In this document: one piece after another, positions 47,627 to 56,434 of the stretch
How the letters are laid out: each line of letters starts with the position of its first letter
Numbering within the stretch: the first letter of the stretch is position 1
Assembly (NCBI GenBank): GCA_902785325.1
Contig: CACZXZ010000009.1
Coordinates: forward strand, 55,132 to 119,131
Direction: 5' to 3'
DNA: 64,000 bases
Source: an uncultured Succinivibrio sp.
GTDB taxonomy: Bacteria; Pseudomonadota; Gammaproteobacteria; Enterobacterales; Succinivibrionaceae
The notes under the pieces: generated by a model
The model's database searches: none
Seen by the model: only the letters and a program-made list of their open reading frames with translations
What the model was told of the DNA's origin: nothing
Made by a program: the position numbers and the translations under genes

Positions 47627-48649
47627 ATGAACAAAAATGACATTATCATGACCATCTTAAAAGGTCGTACTTTAATCGTGTTGACCTTACTTGTGATCTT
47701 CTTTTCATTTGCAAGTGAGTCTTTCTTTACTAGCCAATCCTTATTATTGATTGCAAAACACGTAGCCTTGTACGGTATTTTAGGTATCGGCATGACTTAT
47801 GTGTTAGTAACAGGCGGTATTGATTTGTCAGTAGGCTCAGTTGTTGGTTTATCTGGCATGGTAGCAGGTTTACTAATCAATAAAGGTTTTACAGTCTTTG
47901 GTTATACCATTTACTTTAGTGTTCCTGTAATTGTACTAATTGCAATTGCCATAGGTGTAATCGTAGGTGCAATCAATGGTCTTATCATTACTAAGTTTGC
48001 TGTAGCTCCATTTATTGCAACCTTAGGTATGATGTATGTTGCTCGTGGTGCTGCAAATTTAACCTCTAACGGTGCTACTTTCCCAAATCTAGTTGGTAAA
48101 GAGGCTTTAGGAAACACAGGTTTTGAAATCTTTGGTAGAGATATAGGTGGATTCCCTGTTGCCGTAATGATTTTAATTGTCATTGCAATCATTGCAGCAG
48201 TAATTCTAAGAAAGACTCCTTTTGGTTGGCATATCCTTGCTATCGGTGGTAACGAGCGCGCTTCTAAGTTATCTGGTGTTCGTGTAGATAACAACAAGAT
48301 TTTAGTTTACATGTTCTCTGGCGCTTGCGCTGCTATCGTAGGTATCATCGCTACTTCTCAATTAGTTGCATCACACCCAATGACTGGTAATACCTGGGAA
48401 ATGAATGCTATTGCTGCAGCTGTTCTAGGTGGTACTTCTCTAATGGGTGGTGTAGGTACCATTATCGGTACTGTAATCGGTGCTTTTATCATCGGCGTAA
48501 TCTCAGACGGTATGGTTATGTGCGGTGTATCTGAGTTCTGGCAGATGATTATTAAAGGCTTAGTTATCGTATTAGCTGTAATCATCGATCAATATCAACG
48601 TTCTCTACAAGCTCGTATGGCACTTCAAGCTCGTAACGAAAACAAGTAG
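47627..48649 (+). CDS. Sugar ABC transporter permease, RbsC type
   Basis: A 340-residue permease with about 8-10 hydrophobic segments. It has the RbsC signature ITKFAVAPFIATLGMMYVARG near residue 117 and the EAA-like GWHILAIGGNERASKLSGV near 195, where it contacts the ATPase. AIAAAVLGGTSLMGGVGTIIG near 255 is also characteristic. ATG 47627 is preferred over an in-frame TTG at 47612 because GGAG lies just before it. It is 12 bases from the EIIA gene. Confidence 0.92.
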   Translation: MNKNDIIMTILKGRTLIVLTLLVIFFSFASESFFTSQSLLLIAKHVALYGILGIGMTYVLVTGGIDLSVGSVVGLSGMVAGLLINKGFTVFGYTIYFSVPVIVLIAIAIGVIVGAINGLIITKFAVAPFIATLGMMYVARGAANLTSNGATFPNLVGKEALGNTGFEIFGRDIGGFPVAVMILIVIAIIAAVILRKTPFGWHILAIGGNERASKLSGVRVDNNKILVYMFSGACAAIVGIIATSQLVASHPMTGNTWEMNAIAAAVLGGTSLMGGVGTIIGTVIGAFIIGVISDGMVMCGVSEFWQMIIKGLVIVLAVIIDQYQRSLQARMALQARNENK

Positions 48650-48660
48650 GGAGAAAAAGG

Positions 48661-49140
48661 ATGTTTTTAAGACAAAAAGGAGAGGAGATTTTAGCTCCTC
48701 TAAGTGGCAAGGTAATTTCCATCAGTGATGTAAATAGCCCAATTTTCTCAGGAAAAGTAGTAGGTGATGGCGTAGCCATCTTCCCTACCGACAATGTAGC
48801 ACTAGCTCCAATTTCAGGTGTAGTGTCTTTTGTCGGCGCTCAAAAACATACTTATGGTATTACCGCTTACGATGGTACAGAGGTACTAATTCATCTTGGT
48901 ATAGGTACTGTTTCCTTAGATGGTGAGGGCTTTGAGTCATTAGTTAAAGCAGGGGAGCAAATTACCGCTGGAACTCCAATTTGTAAGGTAGATTTTGATT
49001 TAATCAAATCAAAGCAATTGGATATTACCTGCCCTGTAGTAATTACCTCAAGCTCTATCGATAAGGTAAAAAGATTGACTATTACTTTAGGTGAAGCAAT
49101 TGCAGGAAAGACAGCCTGCATGCGCTATGTAAATAAATAA
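48661..49140 (+). CDS. Stand-alone EIIA(Glc)-like PTS protein inside the sugar operon
   Basis: A 159-residue protein of the glucose EIIA fold. It begins ILAPLSGKVISISDVNSPIF and has GDGVAIFP near residue 39. VLIHLGIGTVSLDGEGF near 75 carries the phosphorylatable histidine, matching LFVHFGIDTV of E. coli Crr. The helper histidine is present in KHTYGI near 62. Its catalytic pair is therefore intact. It lies between the ABC permease and the isomerase with GGAG just upstream, so it is expressed with a non-PTS uptake system. A regulatory role such as inducer exclusion is inferred. Confidence 0.85.
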   Translation: MFLRQKGEEILAPLSGKVISISDVNSPIFSGKVVGDGVAIFPTDNVALAPISGVVSFVGAQKHTYGITAYDGTEVLIHLGIGTVSLDGEGFESLVKAGEQITAGTPICKVDFDLIKSKQLDITCPVVITSSSIDKVKRLTITLGEAIAGKTACMRYVNK

Positions 49141-49146
49141 TTAGGC

Positions 49147-49179
49147 AGAATGCAACTGCTACAAAGCAGTTTGCATTCT
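49147..49179 (+). terminator. Long hairpin between the EIIA and isomerase genes
   Basis: AGAATGCAACTGCT (49147-49160), loop ACAA, and AGCAGTTTGCATTCT (49165-49179) pair over 14 bases with one bulge. There is no T-run, so it may stabilise or process the message, splitting transport from catabolic genes, rather than terminate. Confidence 0.5.
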
Positions 49180-49212
49180 AGTTGAAAAGAAATCATAAGG
49201 AGCATAAGACAT

Positions 49213-50616
49213 ATGGTAGCTAAAATTAAATTAGGTTTTGTTCCTACAAGAAGAAGTGTATTCAGTGCCCCAGATGCACTCAAATATAGAGATTTAACCG
49301 CTGCAAGATTAACAGAGCTTGGTATTGATTTTGTAGATATTAAAGATATCAATCCTGAAGGTCTATTATTCAGCGATGAGGATGTAGCAAAGATTGCTGA
49401 TAAGTTCCGTCGTGAAAAAGTAGATGGAATTATTCTTGCACATTGTAATTTTGGTACAGAATATGTCTGTGCTCGCCTGGCTAAACAATTAGGTTTACCT
49501 GTGTTGTTATGGGGACCTTTAGATGAAAGACCTCTACCTGATGGTAGACGCCTTCGTGATACCCAATGTGGTTTGTTTGCAACTGGTAAAGTTTTACGCC
49601 GTTTCCAAGTTAAGTTTACATATTTAACTAACTGCAGATTGTCAGATCCTGTCTTTGAACGTGGTATTCGTGACTTTATGGCAGTTTGTAATGTAGTAAA
49701 AACCTTTAAGAATATACGTATTCTACAGATGGGGCCTAGACCATTTGATTTCTGGACTACCATGTGTAATGAAGGTGAGTTACTAGAAAAATTCAATATC
49801 CAATTATCCCCAATTCCTTTACCAGAGCTAATAGCTGAGGTGAAAAAGATTAGAGATGGTAATGGTGCAAAAGAAGAATTAGAAATTCTGCATGATAAGA
49901 CCATTATTAAGATCTCTGAGCCTAAGGTTGAAACAGTAGCCGCTCTTGCCCGTGCTATGCGTAACTTAATTGAGAAGTATGGTTGTCAAGCTGGTGCTAT
50001 TCAGTGTTGGACAGCCTTACAAGGTGAGCTTGGTATTATGCCATGCGCTGCAAACGCTATCTTAAATGACTTAGGCATCCCTGTAGTTTGTGAAACAGAT
50101 ATTCACGGTGCTATTACCGCTTTAATGGCAGAAGCTGCAGTTATGAATGAATCTAGAAGTTTCTTTGCCGATTGGACTGTGCGCCACCCTGATAATCCAA
50201 ATGGAGAATTATTACAACACTGTGGTCCATGGCCAATTTCTATTGCTAAAGATAAACCTGAATTAACCTGTCCTATTGCCTTTAGTGATGAAGGTTCTTT
50301 ATCAGCAGAGGGTAAGCCATCTAATGAATTAACCTTAACTAGATTTGATGGTGACAATGGTGAGTACTCACTATTACTTGGTAATGCTAAGAGTGTTGAA
50401 GGTCCTAAGATTTTAGGTACCTACATGTGGGTTGAGGTTGAGAATATCAAACGTCTAGAAGAGAAGATTGTAACAGGACCTTACATTCACCATTGTGTGG
50501 GTGTTTACAAGAATGTCGTACCAATTTTATATGAAGCATGTAAGTACATTGGTATTAAAGCAGATTTATATGATCCAATCGAAGAAGATGTAAAAGCTTA
50601 TCTACGTGGAGAATAA
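49213..50616 (+). CDS. L-fucose/L-arabinose isomerase family protein, candidate D-apiose isomerase
   Basis: A 467-residue cytosolic protein. It begins KIKLGFVPTRRSVFSAPDAL and contains GIILAHCNFGTEYVCARLAK, LLWGPLDERPLPDGRRLRDT, and IQCWTALQGELGIMPCAANA near residue 262. This is the fucose/arabinose isomerase superfamily, metal-dependent aldose-ketose isomerases. Followed by a split transketolase and an FGGY kinase, it fits the D-apiose to D-apulose step of the route I recall from Actinobacillus succinogenes. Other aldoses remain possible. AAGGAG precedes ATG. Confidence 0.75.
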   Translation: MVAKIKLGFVPTRRSVFSAPDALKYRDLTAARLTELGIDFVDIKDINPEGLLFSDEDVAKIADKFRREKVDGIILAHCNFGTEYVCARLAKQLGLPVLLWGPLDERPLPDGRRLRDTQCGLFATGKVLRRFQVKFTYLTNCRLSDPVFERGIRDFMAVCNVVKTFKNIRILQMGPRPFDFWTTMCNEGELLEKFNIQLSPIPLPELIAEVKKIRDGNGAKEELEILHDKTIIKISEPKVETVAALARAMRNLIEKYGCQAGAIQCWTALQGELGIMPCAANAILNDLGIPVVCETDIHGAITALMAEAAVMNESRSFFADWTVRHPDNPNGELLQHCGPWPISIAKDKPELTCPIAFSDEGSLSAEGKPSNELTLTRFDGDNGEYSLLLGNAKSVEGPKILGTYMWVEVENIKRLEEKIVTGPYIHHCVGVYKNVVPILYEACKYIGIKADLYDPIEEDVKAYLRGE

Positions 50617-50618
50617 GT

Positions 50619-51443
50619 ATGAAGAATTTAAAGCAGCTAGCATACAAACTACGTCAAGACGTAGTAGACATGATTGTTAACGGTAAAGGTGGACATATCG
50701 GTGGTGATATGTCTGTAATGGATGTATTAGTTACCTTATATTTTAAAGAAATGAATATTAGTGTTGATAACTTCAATACTAAAGATCATGACCACTTTAT
50801 TATGAGTAAAGGTCACTCAGTAGAATCCTTGTATGCTGTATTAGCAGAAAAAGGCTTCTTCTCAAGAGAACAAGTACTAAAAGAATTTAGTCAATTTGGA
50901 TCATTATTTATCGGTCACCCTAACAATAAATTACCAGGTATTGAGATGAACTCTGGTGCTTTAGGTCATGGTTTACCTGTTGCTGTAGGTATGGCAATAG
51001 CCGAACGCATGAATAAGAGTCACAATCGCGTTTATGTGGTTATGGGCGATGGTGAGTTAGCTGAAGGCTCTGTTTGGGAAGGTGCTATGGCAGGTGCAAA
51101 TTATAGATTAGATAATTTGTGTGCCGTAGTTGATAGAAACAGACTTCAAATCTCAGGTACAACAGAAGATGTAATGGCTTTAGATGACTTGATTGCTAAG
51201 TGGAGTGCTTTTGGTTGGCATGTAATCAATGTAGCTGACGGTAATGATATTGATCAACTACAAAAAGCTTTTGATGAGGCAAGGGTAGTAAAAGGTAAAC
51301 CTACTGTACTTATTGCTAATACTATCAAGGGAAAAGGCTCAAGTGTAATGGAGAATAAGGCTGCATGGCATCATCATGTTCCTAATGCTGAGGAATATGA
51401 ACAGATAAAACAGGATTTATTAAAGGGTGCAGAGGAGAACTAA
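50619..51443 (+). CDS. Transketolase, N-terminal subunit (candidate apulose-4-phosphate transketolase A)
   Basis: A 274-residue half-transketolase. It has GHIGGDMSVMDVLVTLYF near residue 26 and MSKGHSVESLYAVLAEKGF. GALGHGLPVAVGMAIAERMN follows, then the thiamine-diphosphate motif VVMGDGELAEGSVWEGAM near 140 with NRLQISGTT. The partner half is the next gene, 2 bases away. Split transketolases are common in anaerobes for ordinary pentoses, but here the pair is locked inside a sugar-uptake operon between isomerase and kinase, which favours a dedicated substrate. Confidence 0.9.
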   Translation: MKNLKQLAYKLRQDVVDMIVNGKGGHIGGDMSVMDVLVTLYFKEMNISVDNFNTKDHDHFIMSKGHSVESLYAVLAEKGFFSREQVLKEFSQFGSLFIGHPNNKLPGIEMNSGALGHGLPVAVGMAIAERMNKSHNRVYVVMGDGELAEGSVWEGAMAGANYRLDNLCAVVDRNRLQISGTTEDVMALDDLIAKWSAFGWHVINVADGNDIDQLQKAFDEARVVKGKPTVLIANTIKGKGSSVMENKAAWHHHVPNAEEYEQIKQDLLKGAEEN

Positions 51444-51445
51444 TT

Positions 51446-52381
51446 ATGGCTAACATTGCAAATAAACAAATGATTTGTGAAGTGCTCATGGAAGCTGCAA
51501 AAACCGATAAAGATATCGTAGTTTTATGCTCTGATTCTCGTGGTAGTGCTTCTGCTACTCCTTTTTTCAATGCATTCCCTGAGCAAGCTGTGGAAGTAGG
51601 TATTGCTGAGCAAGATCTTGTAGGTATCGCTGCAGGTATGGCTCGTGTAGGAAAACGTACTTTTCCAATGTCTCCAGCTTGCTTTATTACCGCAAGATCA
51701 TATGAGCAATGTAAGGTAGACGTAGCTTACTCTCACACTAATGTTAAGTTAATTGGTATTTCTGGTGGTGTAAGTTATGGAGCTTTAGGTATGTCTCACC
51801 ATTCAGCTCAGGATATTGCTTGTATGAGTTCTATTCCTGGTATGAGAGTTTACCTACCATCAGACTGTTATCAAACTAAAAAACTAATGGAAGTATTAGT
51901 TAAAGATAATGAGCCTGCATATATTCGCGTAGGAAGAAATGCTGTAGATCCAGTTTACAGTGAGGATGACACTCCATTTGAGATGGATAAAGCAACCTTT
52001 GTATGTAGAGGTAAGGATGTTGCAATCATTGCTTGTGGTGAAATGGTCCTTTATGCAAAGAAAGCAGCTGATCTTCTAAAGGATAAAGGTATTAGTGCCA
52101 CTGTAGTGGATATGTACTGTGTAAAACCTATTGATAAAGCTGCAGTTATTGAAGCGGCTTCAAATGCTAAAGTTGTAATCAGCGTAGAAGAGCACTCTCC
52201 TTACGGTGGTTTAGGCTCTATGGTAAGTCAAATTGTAGCTGAAAATTGCCCTAAAAAGTGTGTAACTATGGCTTTACCTGATGCACCTGTAATCACAGGT
52301 AATTCAAAAGAAGTGTTTAAGCATTACGGTTTAACTGCAGAAGGTATTGCTAAGAAAGCTGAGGAATTACTACATGGTTAG
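51446..52381 (+). CDS. Transketolase, C-terminal subunit (candidate apulose-4-phosphate transketolase B)
   Basis: A 311-residue partner chain. It has VEVGIAEQDLVGIAAGMARVG near residue 50 with the catalytic glutamate that activates thiamine diphosphate. SHHSAQDIACMSSIPGMRVY follows near 114, and the C-terminal domain contains VVDMYCVKPID and EEHSPYGGLGSMV. Together with the preceding gene it makes one complete transketolase. Its last 8 bases overlap the kinase start, so translation is coupled. GAGGAG precedes ATG. Confidence 0.9.
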   Translation: MANIANKQMICEVLMEAAKTDKDIVVLCSDSRGSASATPFFNAFPEQAVEVGIAEQDLVGIAAGMARVGKRTFPMSPACFITARSYEQCKVDVAYSHTNVKLIGISGGVSYGALGMSHHSAQDIACMSSIPGMRVYLPSDCYQTKKLMEVLVKDNEPAYIRVGRNAVDPVYSEDDTPFEMDKATFVCRGKDVAIIACGEMVLYAKKAADLLKDKGISATVVDMYCVKPIDKAAVIEAASNAKVVISVEEHSPYGGLGSMVSQIVAENCPKKCVTMALPDAPVITGNSKEVFKHYGLTAEGIAKKAEELLHG

Positions 52382-53867
52382 TGATGCTTATGTACTAGGC
52401 ATCGATCAAAGTACGCAGGGCACTAAAGCCCTGCTATTTGATGCCAGTGGAAAATTAGTGTCTTTAAAATCACTACCTCATAAGCAAATTATCAATGACA
52501 AAGGCTATGTTGAGCATGATCTTAATGAGATTTATCAAAATGTCATTGCTGTTGTCAAAGCGGTGGTAGCAGATTGTAAAGAAGCATTTAACAAGATAGC
52601 TACAGTAGGTATCTCTGTTCAAAGAGAAACTGTCGCAGCATTTAGCAGAACTACTCAAAAACCATTATATAACGCTATTGTGTGGCAGTGCTCCCGCGGT
52701 GCAACTTATATCAATCAAGATCACGTAAAAGCATGTGCTGACAAGGTAAGAACTATTACAGGTCTTGAATTGTCAGAGTACTTTAGTGCCTCTAAATTTA
52801 CATGGCTTATTGATAATGTTAGAGCTGTAAAGGAGGCTTTTGCTAACCACGATTTATGTCTTTCAAATATCGATGGCTATTTAATCTCTAAACTTACTCA
52901 TGGTAAAAGCTTTTTGACAGAGCCATCTAATGCCTCAAGAACCATGTTAATGGACTTAAATACCTTGCAATGGTCTTCATCATTGTGTGATTTATTTAAG
53001 GTTCCTGAAGAAGCATTACCAGAAATTGTAGATTCAGATAATTTATTTGGATATACAGATTTTGAGGGGGTATTAGGCAAAGAAATACCTATTTTTGCTG
53101 CAATTGGTGATTCTCAAGGTGCTTTATTTGGTCATGGTTGTTTATCAAAAGGTCAGGTAAAAACTACTTATGGTACAGGATCTTCAATCATGATGAACAG
53201 TGGTGACACTGTAAGCTCTTGTCTTCATGGAGTGGTAAATTCTGTTGGTTGGCGTCGAGGGGGTAATACTACTTATGTGCTAGAAGGTAATATTAACTAT
53301 TCAGCAGGCATCATAAGTTACCTAAAAGACGACTTACAACTAATAGAAAGTGCTAAAGAAACTCAAGAGTTAGCTTTGGCGGCTAACCCTAATGATACTT
53401 GCTATTTTGTACCTGCTCTTTCTGGTTTAGGAGCTCCTTACTTTAATTCAAAGGTAAGAGGATCTATTTTTGGAATGAGTAGATTAACCACCAAAAAGGA
53501 AATAGTAAGAGCAGCTTTAGACTCTATAGCTTATCAAGTTACAGATGTGCTAAATCTTATAGCTAAGTCAGCAGGTAGCAATATCACTACTTTAAATGTA
53601 GATGGTGGCGCTACTAAGAATGAGTACTTAATGCAGACTCAAGCAGATTTTGCAAAAGTCCCATTAAAGTTACCATCACAAAATGAGTTATCTGGGTTTG
53701 GGGCAGCTTTAATGGCTGGAATAAAAGCTAAGGTTTATACGGAGGAGATTTTTAAGTTAGAGAAAATAGCTTCAGAATATAAACCAAGAATGAGTCAAGA
53801 GGAGTGCCAACGCAAACTTGATGGTTGGCACAAGGCAGTCAAAGCTGCCATTGAATTTGGACTTTAA
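52374..53867 (+). CDS. FGGY-family carbohydrate kinase (candidate apulose kinase)
   Basis: A 497-residue kinase. It starts AYVLGIDQSTQGTKALLFDA with the phosphate-1 motif. VGISVQRETVAAF and IVWQCSRGA follow; TTYGTGSSIMMNSG near 265 and NVDGGATKNEYLMQTQADF near 405 belong to the second half. The overall type is xylulokinase/glycerol-kinase-like. ATG 52374 is used because GAGG precedes it and it overlaps the transketolase stop (ATGGTTAG); upstream frames add unmatched residues. In the proposed pathway it phosphorylates the ketose made by the isomerase before transketolase cleavage. Confidence 0.85.
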   Translation: MVSDAYVLGIDQSTQGTKALLFDASGKLVSLKSLPHKQIINDKGYVEHDLNEIYQNVIAVVKAVVADCKEAFNKIATVGISVQRETVAAFSRTTQKPLYNAIVWQCSRGATYINQDHVKACADKVRTITGLELSEYFSASKFTWLIDNVRAVKEAFANHDLCLSNIDGYLISKLTHGKSFLTEPSNASRTMLMDLNTLQWSSSLCDLFKVPEEALPEIVDSDNLFGYTDFEGVLGKEIPIFAAIGDSQGALFGHGCLSKGQVKTTYGTGSSIMMNSGDTVSSCLHGVVNSVGWRRGGNTTYVLEGNINYSAGIISYLKDDLQLIESAKETQELALAANPNDTCYFVPALSGLGAPYFNSKVRGSIFGMSRLTTKKEIVRAALDSIAYQVTDVLNLIAKSAGSNITTLNVDGGATKNEYLMQTQADFAKVPLKLPSQNELSGFGAALMAGIKAKVYTEEIFKLEKIASEYKPRMSQEECQRKLDGWHKAVKAAIEFGL

Positions 53868-53883
53868 CCTACAAAGGCACAAG

Positions 53884-55062
53884 CTATTGTGCCTTTTGAG
53901 TATTTACTTTGAGTACAGTTAAAATTGCCAAGATTAAGCTTGGGAAGATAAAGATACTCAAAGCTTCATGCAAACCTACAAAGTCAGCTAATATTCCTAT
54001 AAACACTGACAAGATATAACCTATACCAAAGGTAAAGCCTAACATCATGGAGGTTGCAAAAGAGTCTGCATGTGGCAACAATCTTTGGGCTAAAACAATA
54101 GCTACTGGAGTTGATCCATATAAACCAAAGCCTGCTGTAAAGATGCAGATAAAGCTTAAGATTGAGTCGTCGGCTTTAATTAAGAACACAATCATCATAG
54201 CAATAGTTAGCACGTAAGATAAGATGATAAGTGTTTTCATTCTAAAGCGATGAGCTATAAGTCCTATTACAAGTCCACCTACTGCAGTACCAATTAGCAT
54301 AGTCATTAAAATTGCTGAAGCACTGACTGAAGATATGCCTCTTGAAGTAAATAAAAGAGGAATATAAATCACTAAAGCACAATAGCAAACTGATCTTAGA
54401 CCTATAGAAGCTACAAGATATAAAAAGGACTTGTTGTGAAAAATAATCTTTAAGTTTAAGGTTTCACTTGGTTTTGGTTGCCAAGTTTTAACATGTAATC
54501 TTCTGATTACTACCATTACAGTAGTTAAGATTGGGATGATAGCTAAATAGGCAAGCTGTTCTACCTCAAAAACTTCAAGATATAAAGCCGTGATAAAAGG
54601 TGCTATAGCAAAGCCTACATTACCACCTACAATAAAGATACTTGTAGAAAGCACCCCTTTGTCTTTAGGACTTATGTGAGGAATAATGCCACCTGCTATA
54701 GGGTGAAAGCCTGAAGAGCATAGACCTGATAAAAAGATAATTATGACTAAAACTACAGGACTATCAGTAAGCCCTACACAAGAAGCTAGTACCCCTGAGG
54801 TTAAAATTGATAGTGGCAAGATGAAACCTAGGTTTTTCTTATCTGCATATAATCCAATAGGAGCTTGCAAAAAAGAAGCTGTTACTTGGAAAATCATGTA
54901 TAAAAGGCCACATTGCGAATATGAAAAACCATACTTTAGGGCAAAAATTGGCAACAGTACAGGTAGTATGTTGCAGTAAAAATCACCACAAAAGTGAGCA
55001 AAACTTGCTAAGGCTACATTAAAGTAGCCTACTTTTGGTCCTATTTTTAGATTAGCTTCCAT
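53884..55062 (-). CDS. MFS transporter, fosmidomycin-resistance (Fsr) type
   Basis: A 392-residue major-facilitator protein with 12 predicted membrane segments. The N-terminus has FAHFCGDFYCNILPVLLPIF, then FQVTASFLQAPIGLYADKK between helices 2 and 3. FLSGLCSSGFHPIAGGIIPH in helix 4 is typical of the Fsr group. Export of a small toxic compound is likely; the substrate is unknown. It converges on the sugar kinase with 16 bases between stops and lies 5 bases after hslO, so it may be co-transcribed with hslR-hslO. Confidence 0.82.
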   Translation of the reverse strand: MEANLKIGPKVGYFNVALASFAHFCGDFYCNILPVLLPIFALKYGFSYSQCGLLYMIFQVTASFLQAPIGLYADKKNLGFILPLSILTSGVLASCVGLTDSPVVLVIIIFLSGLCSSGFHPIAGGIIPHISPKDKGVLSTSIFIVGGNVGFAIAPFITALYLEVFEVEQLAYLAIIPILTTVMVVIRRLHVKTWQPKPSETLNLKIIFHNKSFLYLVASIGLRSVCYCALVIYIPLLFTSRGISSVSASAILMTMLIGTAVGGLVIGLIAHRFRMKTLIILSYVLTIAMMIVFLIKADDSILSFICIFTAGFGLYGSTPVAIVLAQRLLPHADSFATSMMLGFTFGIGYILSVFIGILADFVGLHEALSIFIFPSLILAILTVLKVNTQKAQ

Positions 55063-55067
55063 AATTA

Positions 55068-55940
55068 TTACTGAGATACTTTAGCTAAAATGGTTTGAAG
55101 ATCTTCTTTGGTAAAGGTATAGGTTTTTCCACAATGCTGGCAAGTCATTGAGGTTCCTTGCTCTTCTTTTGCAAGATCTGCTAATTCTTGTTGAGATAAT
55201 TGCTGTAAAGCATTCTCACAACGAGCGCGTGAACAAGAACACTTAAACTCAACGGTCTTTGGTTCAAATACCTTCACTTCTTCATGAGCAAATAGTCTTA
55301 ATAAGATGTCATTAAAACTTAAGCTGTACAATTCTTGAGGACTTAGGGTATCTGCAAGAATTGATAGGTGTTCAAGAGACTCAACATTATCTTTAATCTC
55401 AGGAATAATCTGTAGCATGATGCCACCTGCTTGAGAGGTAGCAACGTCACTGTGAATAACAAAGCGAGTTGGTAATTGCTGGGATTCTTTAAAGTAGTTT
55501 TCTAAAGTTTTGGCAATAGAGGTAGTATCAATTTGTACTACACCTTGCCATTTTTGTCCGTCTTTTGAAAATACTGAAAGTACTAACACACTATCATTTG
55601 AGCAAACACTTGCAAGGGTATCTTTGTCGTCAATTTGACAATTGTCTTGCAAAGCAGCTGATCCATAGAAAGATAAATCCTGACGGATATTGATTAGGGC
55701 GTACTTAATTTTTGAAGTCTTGCCACCATGGATTTGCACCATGATTTCAGAGCCGTCTTTTAAAGTAGAAGCTACAAGCACTGAGGATACAGCAAGCTCC
55801 ATCATGATCTTTTTAATTATTTTTGGATATGAATCGTGTAAAAGCTCTGTAAAAGGAGTATTTAACTTAACGATTTCACCACGAACACCATGGTTGTCAA
55901 ATAAAAATCTTTGAATTGAATCTTGATTAGAAATATCCAT
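55068..55940 (-). CDS. hslO: Redox-regulated chaperone Hsp33
   Basis: Hsp33 is a holdase activated by oxidation that unfolds its zinc site. The 290-residue product has IQRFLFDNHGVRGEIVKL near residue 8, the Hsp33 N-terminal strand. SLSFNDILLRLFAHEEVKVF is near 205, and the C-terminal zinc motif is KCSCSRARC...TCQHC near 232-268. It directly follows hslR, the classical hslR-hslO pair. Confidence 0.96.
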   Translation of the reverse strand: MDISNQDSIQRFLFDNHGVRGEIVKLNTPFTELLHDSYPKIIKKIMMELAVSSVLVASTLKDGSEIMVQIHGGKTSKIKYALINIRQDLSFYGSAALQDNCQIDDKDTLASVCSNDSVLVLSVFSKDGQKWQGVVQIDTTSIAKTLENYFKESQQLPTRFVIHSDVATSQAGGIMLQIIPEIKDNVESLEHLSILADTLSPQELYSLSFNDILLRLFAHEEVKVFEPKTVEFKCSCSRARCENALQQLSQQELADLAKEEQGTSMTCQHCGKTYTFTKEDLQTILAKVSQ

Positions 55941-55942
55941 GT

Positions 55943-56338
55943 TTACATTCCATATTTAATGTTAATTAAAGCTCTTCTATCCTTTTTATTAGGTTTTTCA
56001 TCTGGATGTGGAGCTAATAGAGCATTTATCTTAATTTGCTCTAGTTGTTTTTCTCTTTGTTTAATGCTCTCTTCTGTTTCCTTATATAAGGTTTGGGCGA
56101 CGCAAGCAGGACCTCTAGTATCGGAAATTTCCACAACTAAAACTTCCCTTCTGACATTGCCTTGTAGCAACTTAACTTTAGCGCCAACTTCAACAATTCT
56201 AGAAGGCTTTGCTTTTACACCATTGTAATCAACTTTTCCACCATCGATCATTTGTCTGGCAATATTTCTTGTTTTGTAAAAGCGACAAGCCCAAAGCCAC
56301 TTATCTAGGCGGACATTTTGTTCTTTACTTTCGGTCAT
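55943..56338 (-). CDS. hslR: Ribosome-associated heat shock protein Hsp15
   Basis: Hsp15 binds free 50S subunits carrying a stalled peptidyl-tRNA. The 131-residue product has an S4 RNA-binding domain: VRLDKWLWACRFYKTRNIAR near residue 9 and GGKVDYNGVKAKPSRIVEVG near 33. A charged C-terminal tail (DEKPNKKDRRALINIKYG) is typical. It is divergent from nudE. Confidence 0.94.
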   Translation of the reverse strand: MTESKEQNVRLDKWLWACRFYKTRNIARQMIDGGKVDYNGVKAKPSRIVEVGAKVKLLQGNVRREVLVVEISDTRGPACVAQTLYKETEESIKQREKQLEQIKINALLAPHPDEKPNKKDRRALINIKYGM

Positions 56339-56434
56339 AATCTTAAGTAATTAAAAAAGCACAAAAAGTGTTAGAGAAATCTATATTCTTGGTGCTAAAG
56401 TATATCAGTGAAATAGATAAAATAGGATAGATAA

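Noticed and set aside
47911-48297. Reverse-strand frame of 128 codons opposite the permease gene
   Set aside because: Repetitive I/A/T/M content is what the complement of a hydrophobic permease gene gives; no ribosome-binding site or motif.
49125-49904. Reverse-strand frame of 259 codons opposite the isomerase gene
   Set aside because: It is fully antisense to a well-supported enzyme gene, has no recognisable motif, and its composition mirrors the codons of the forward gene.
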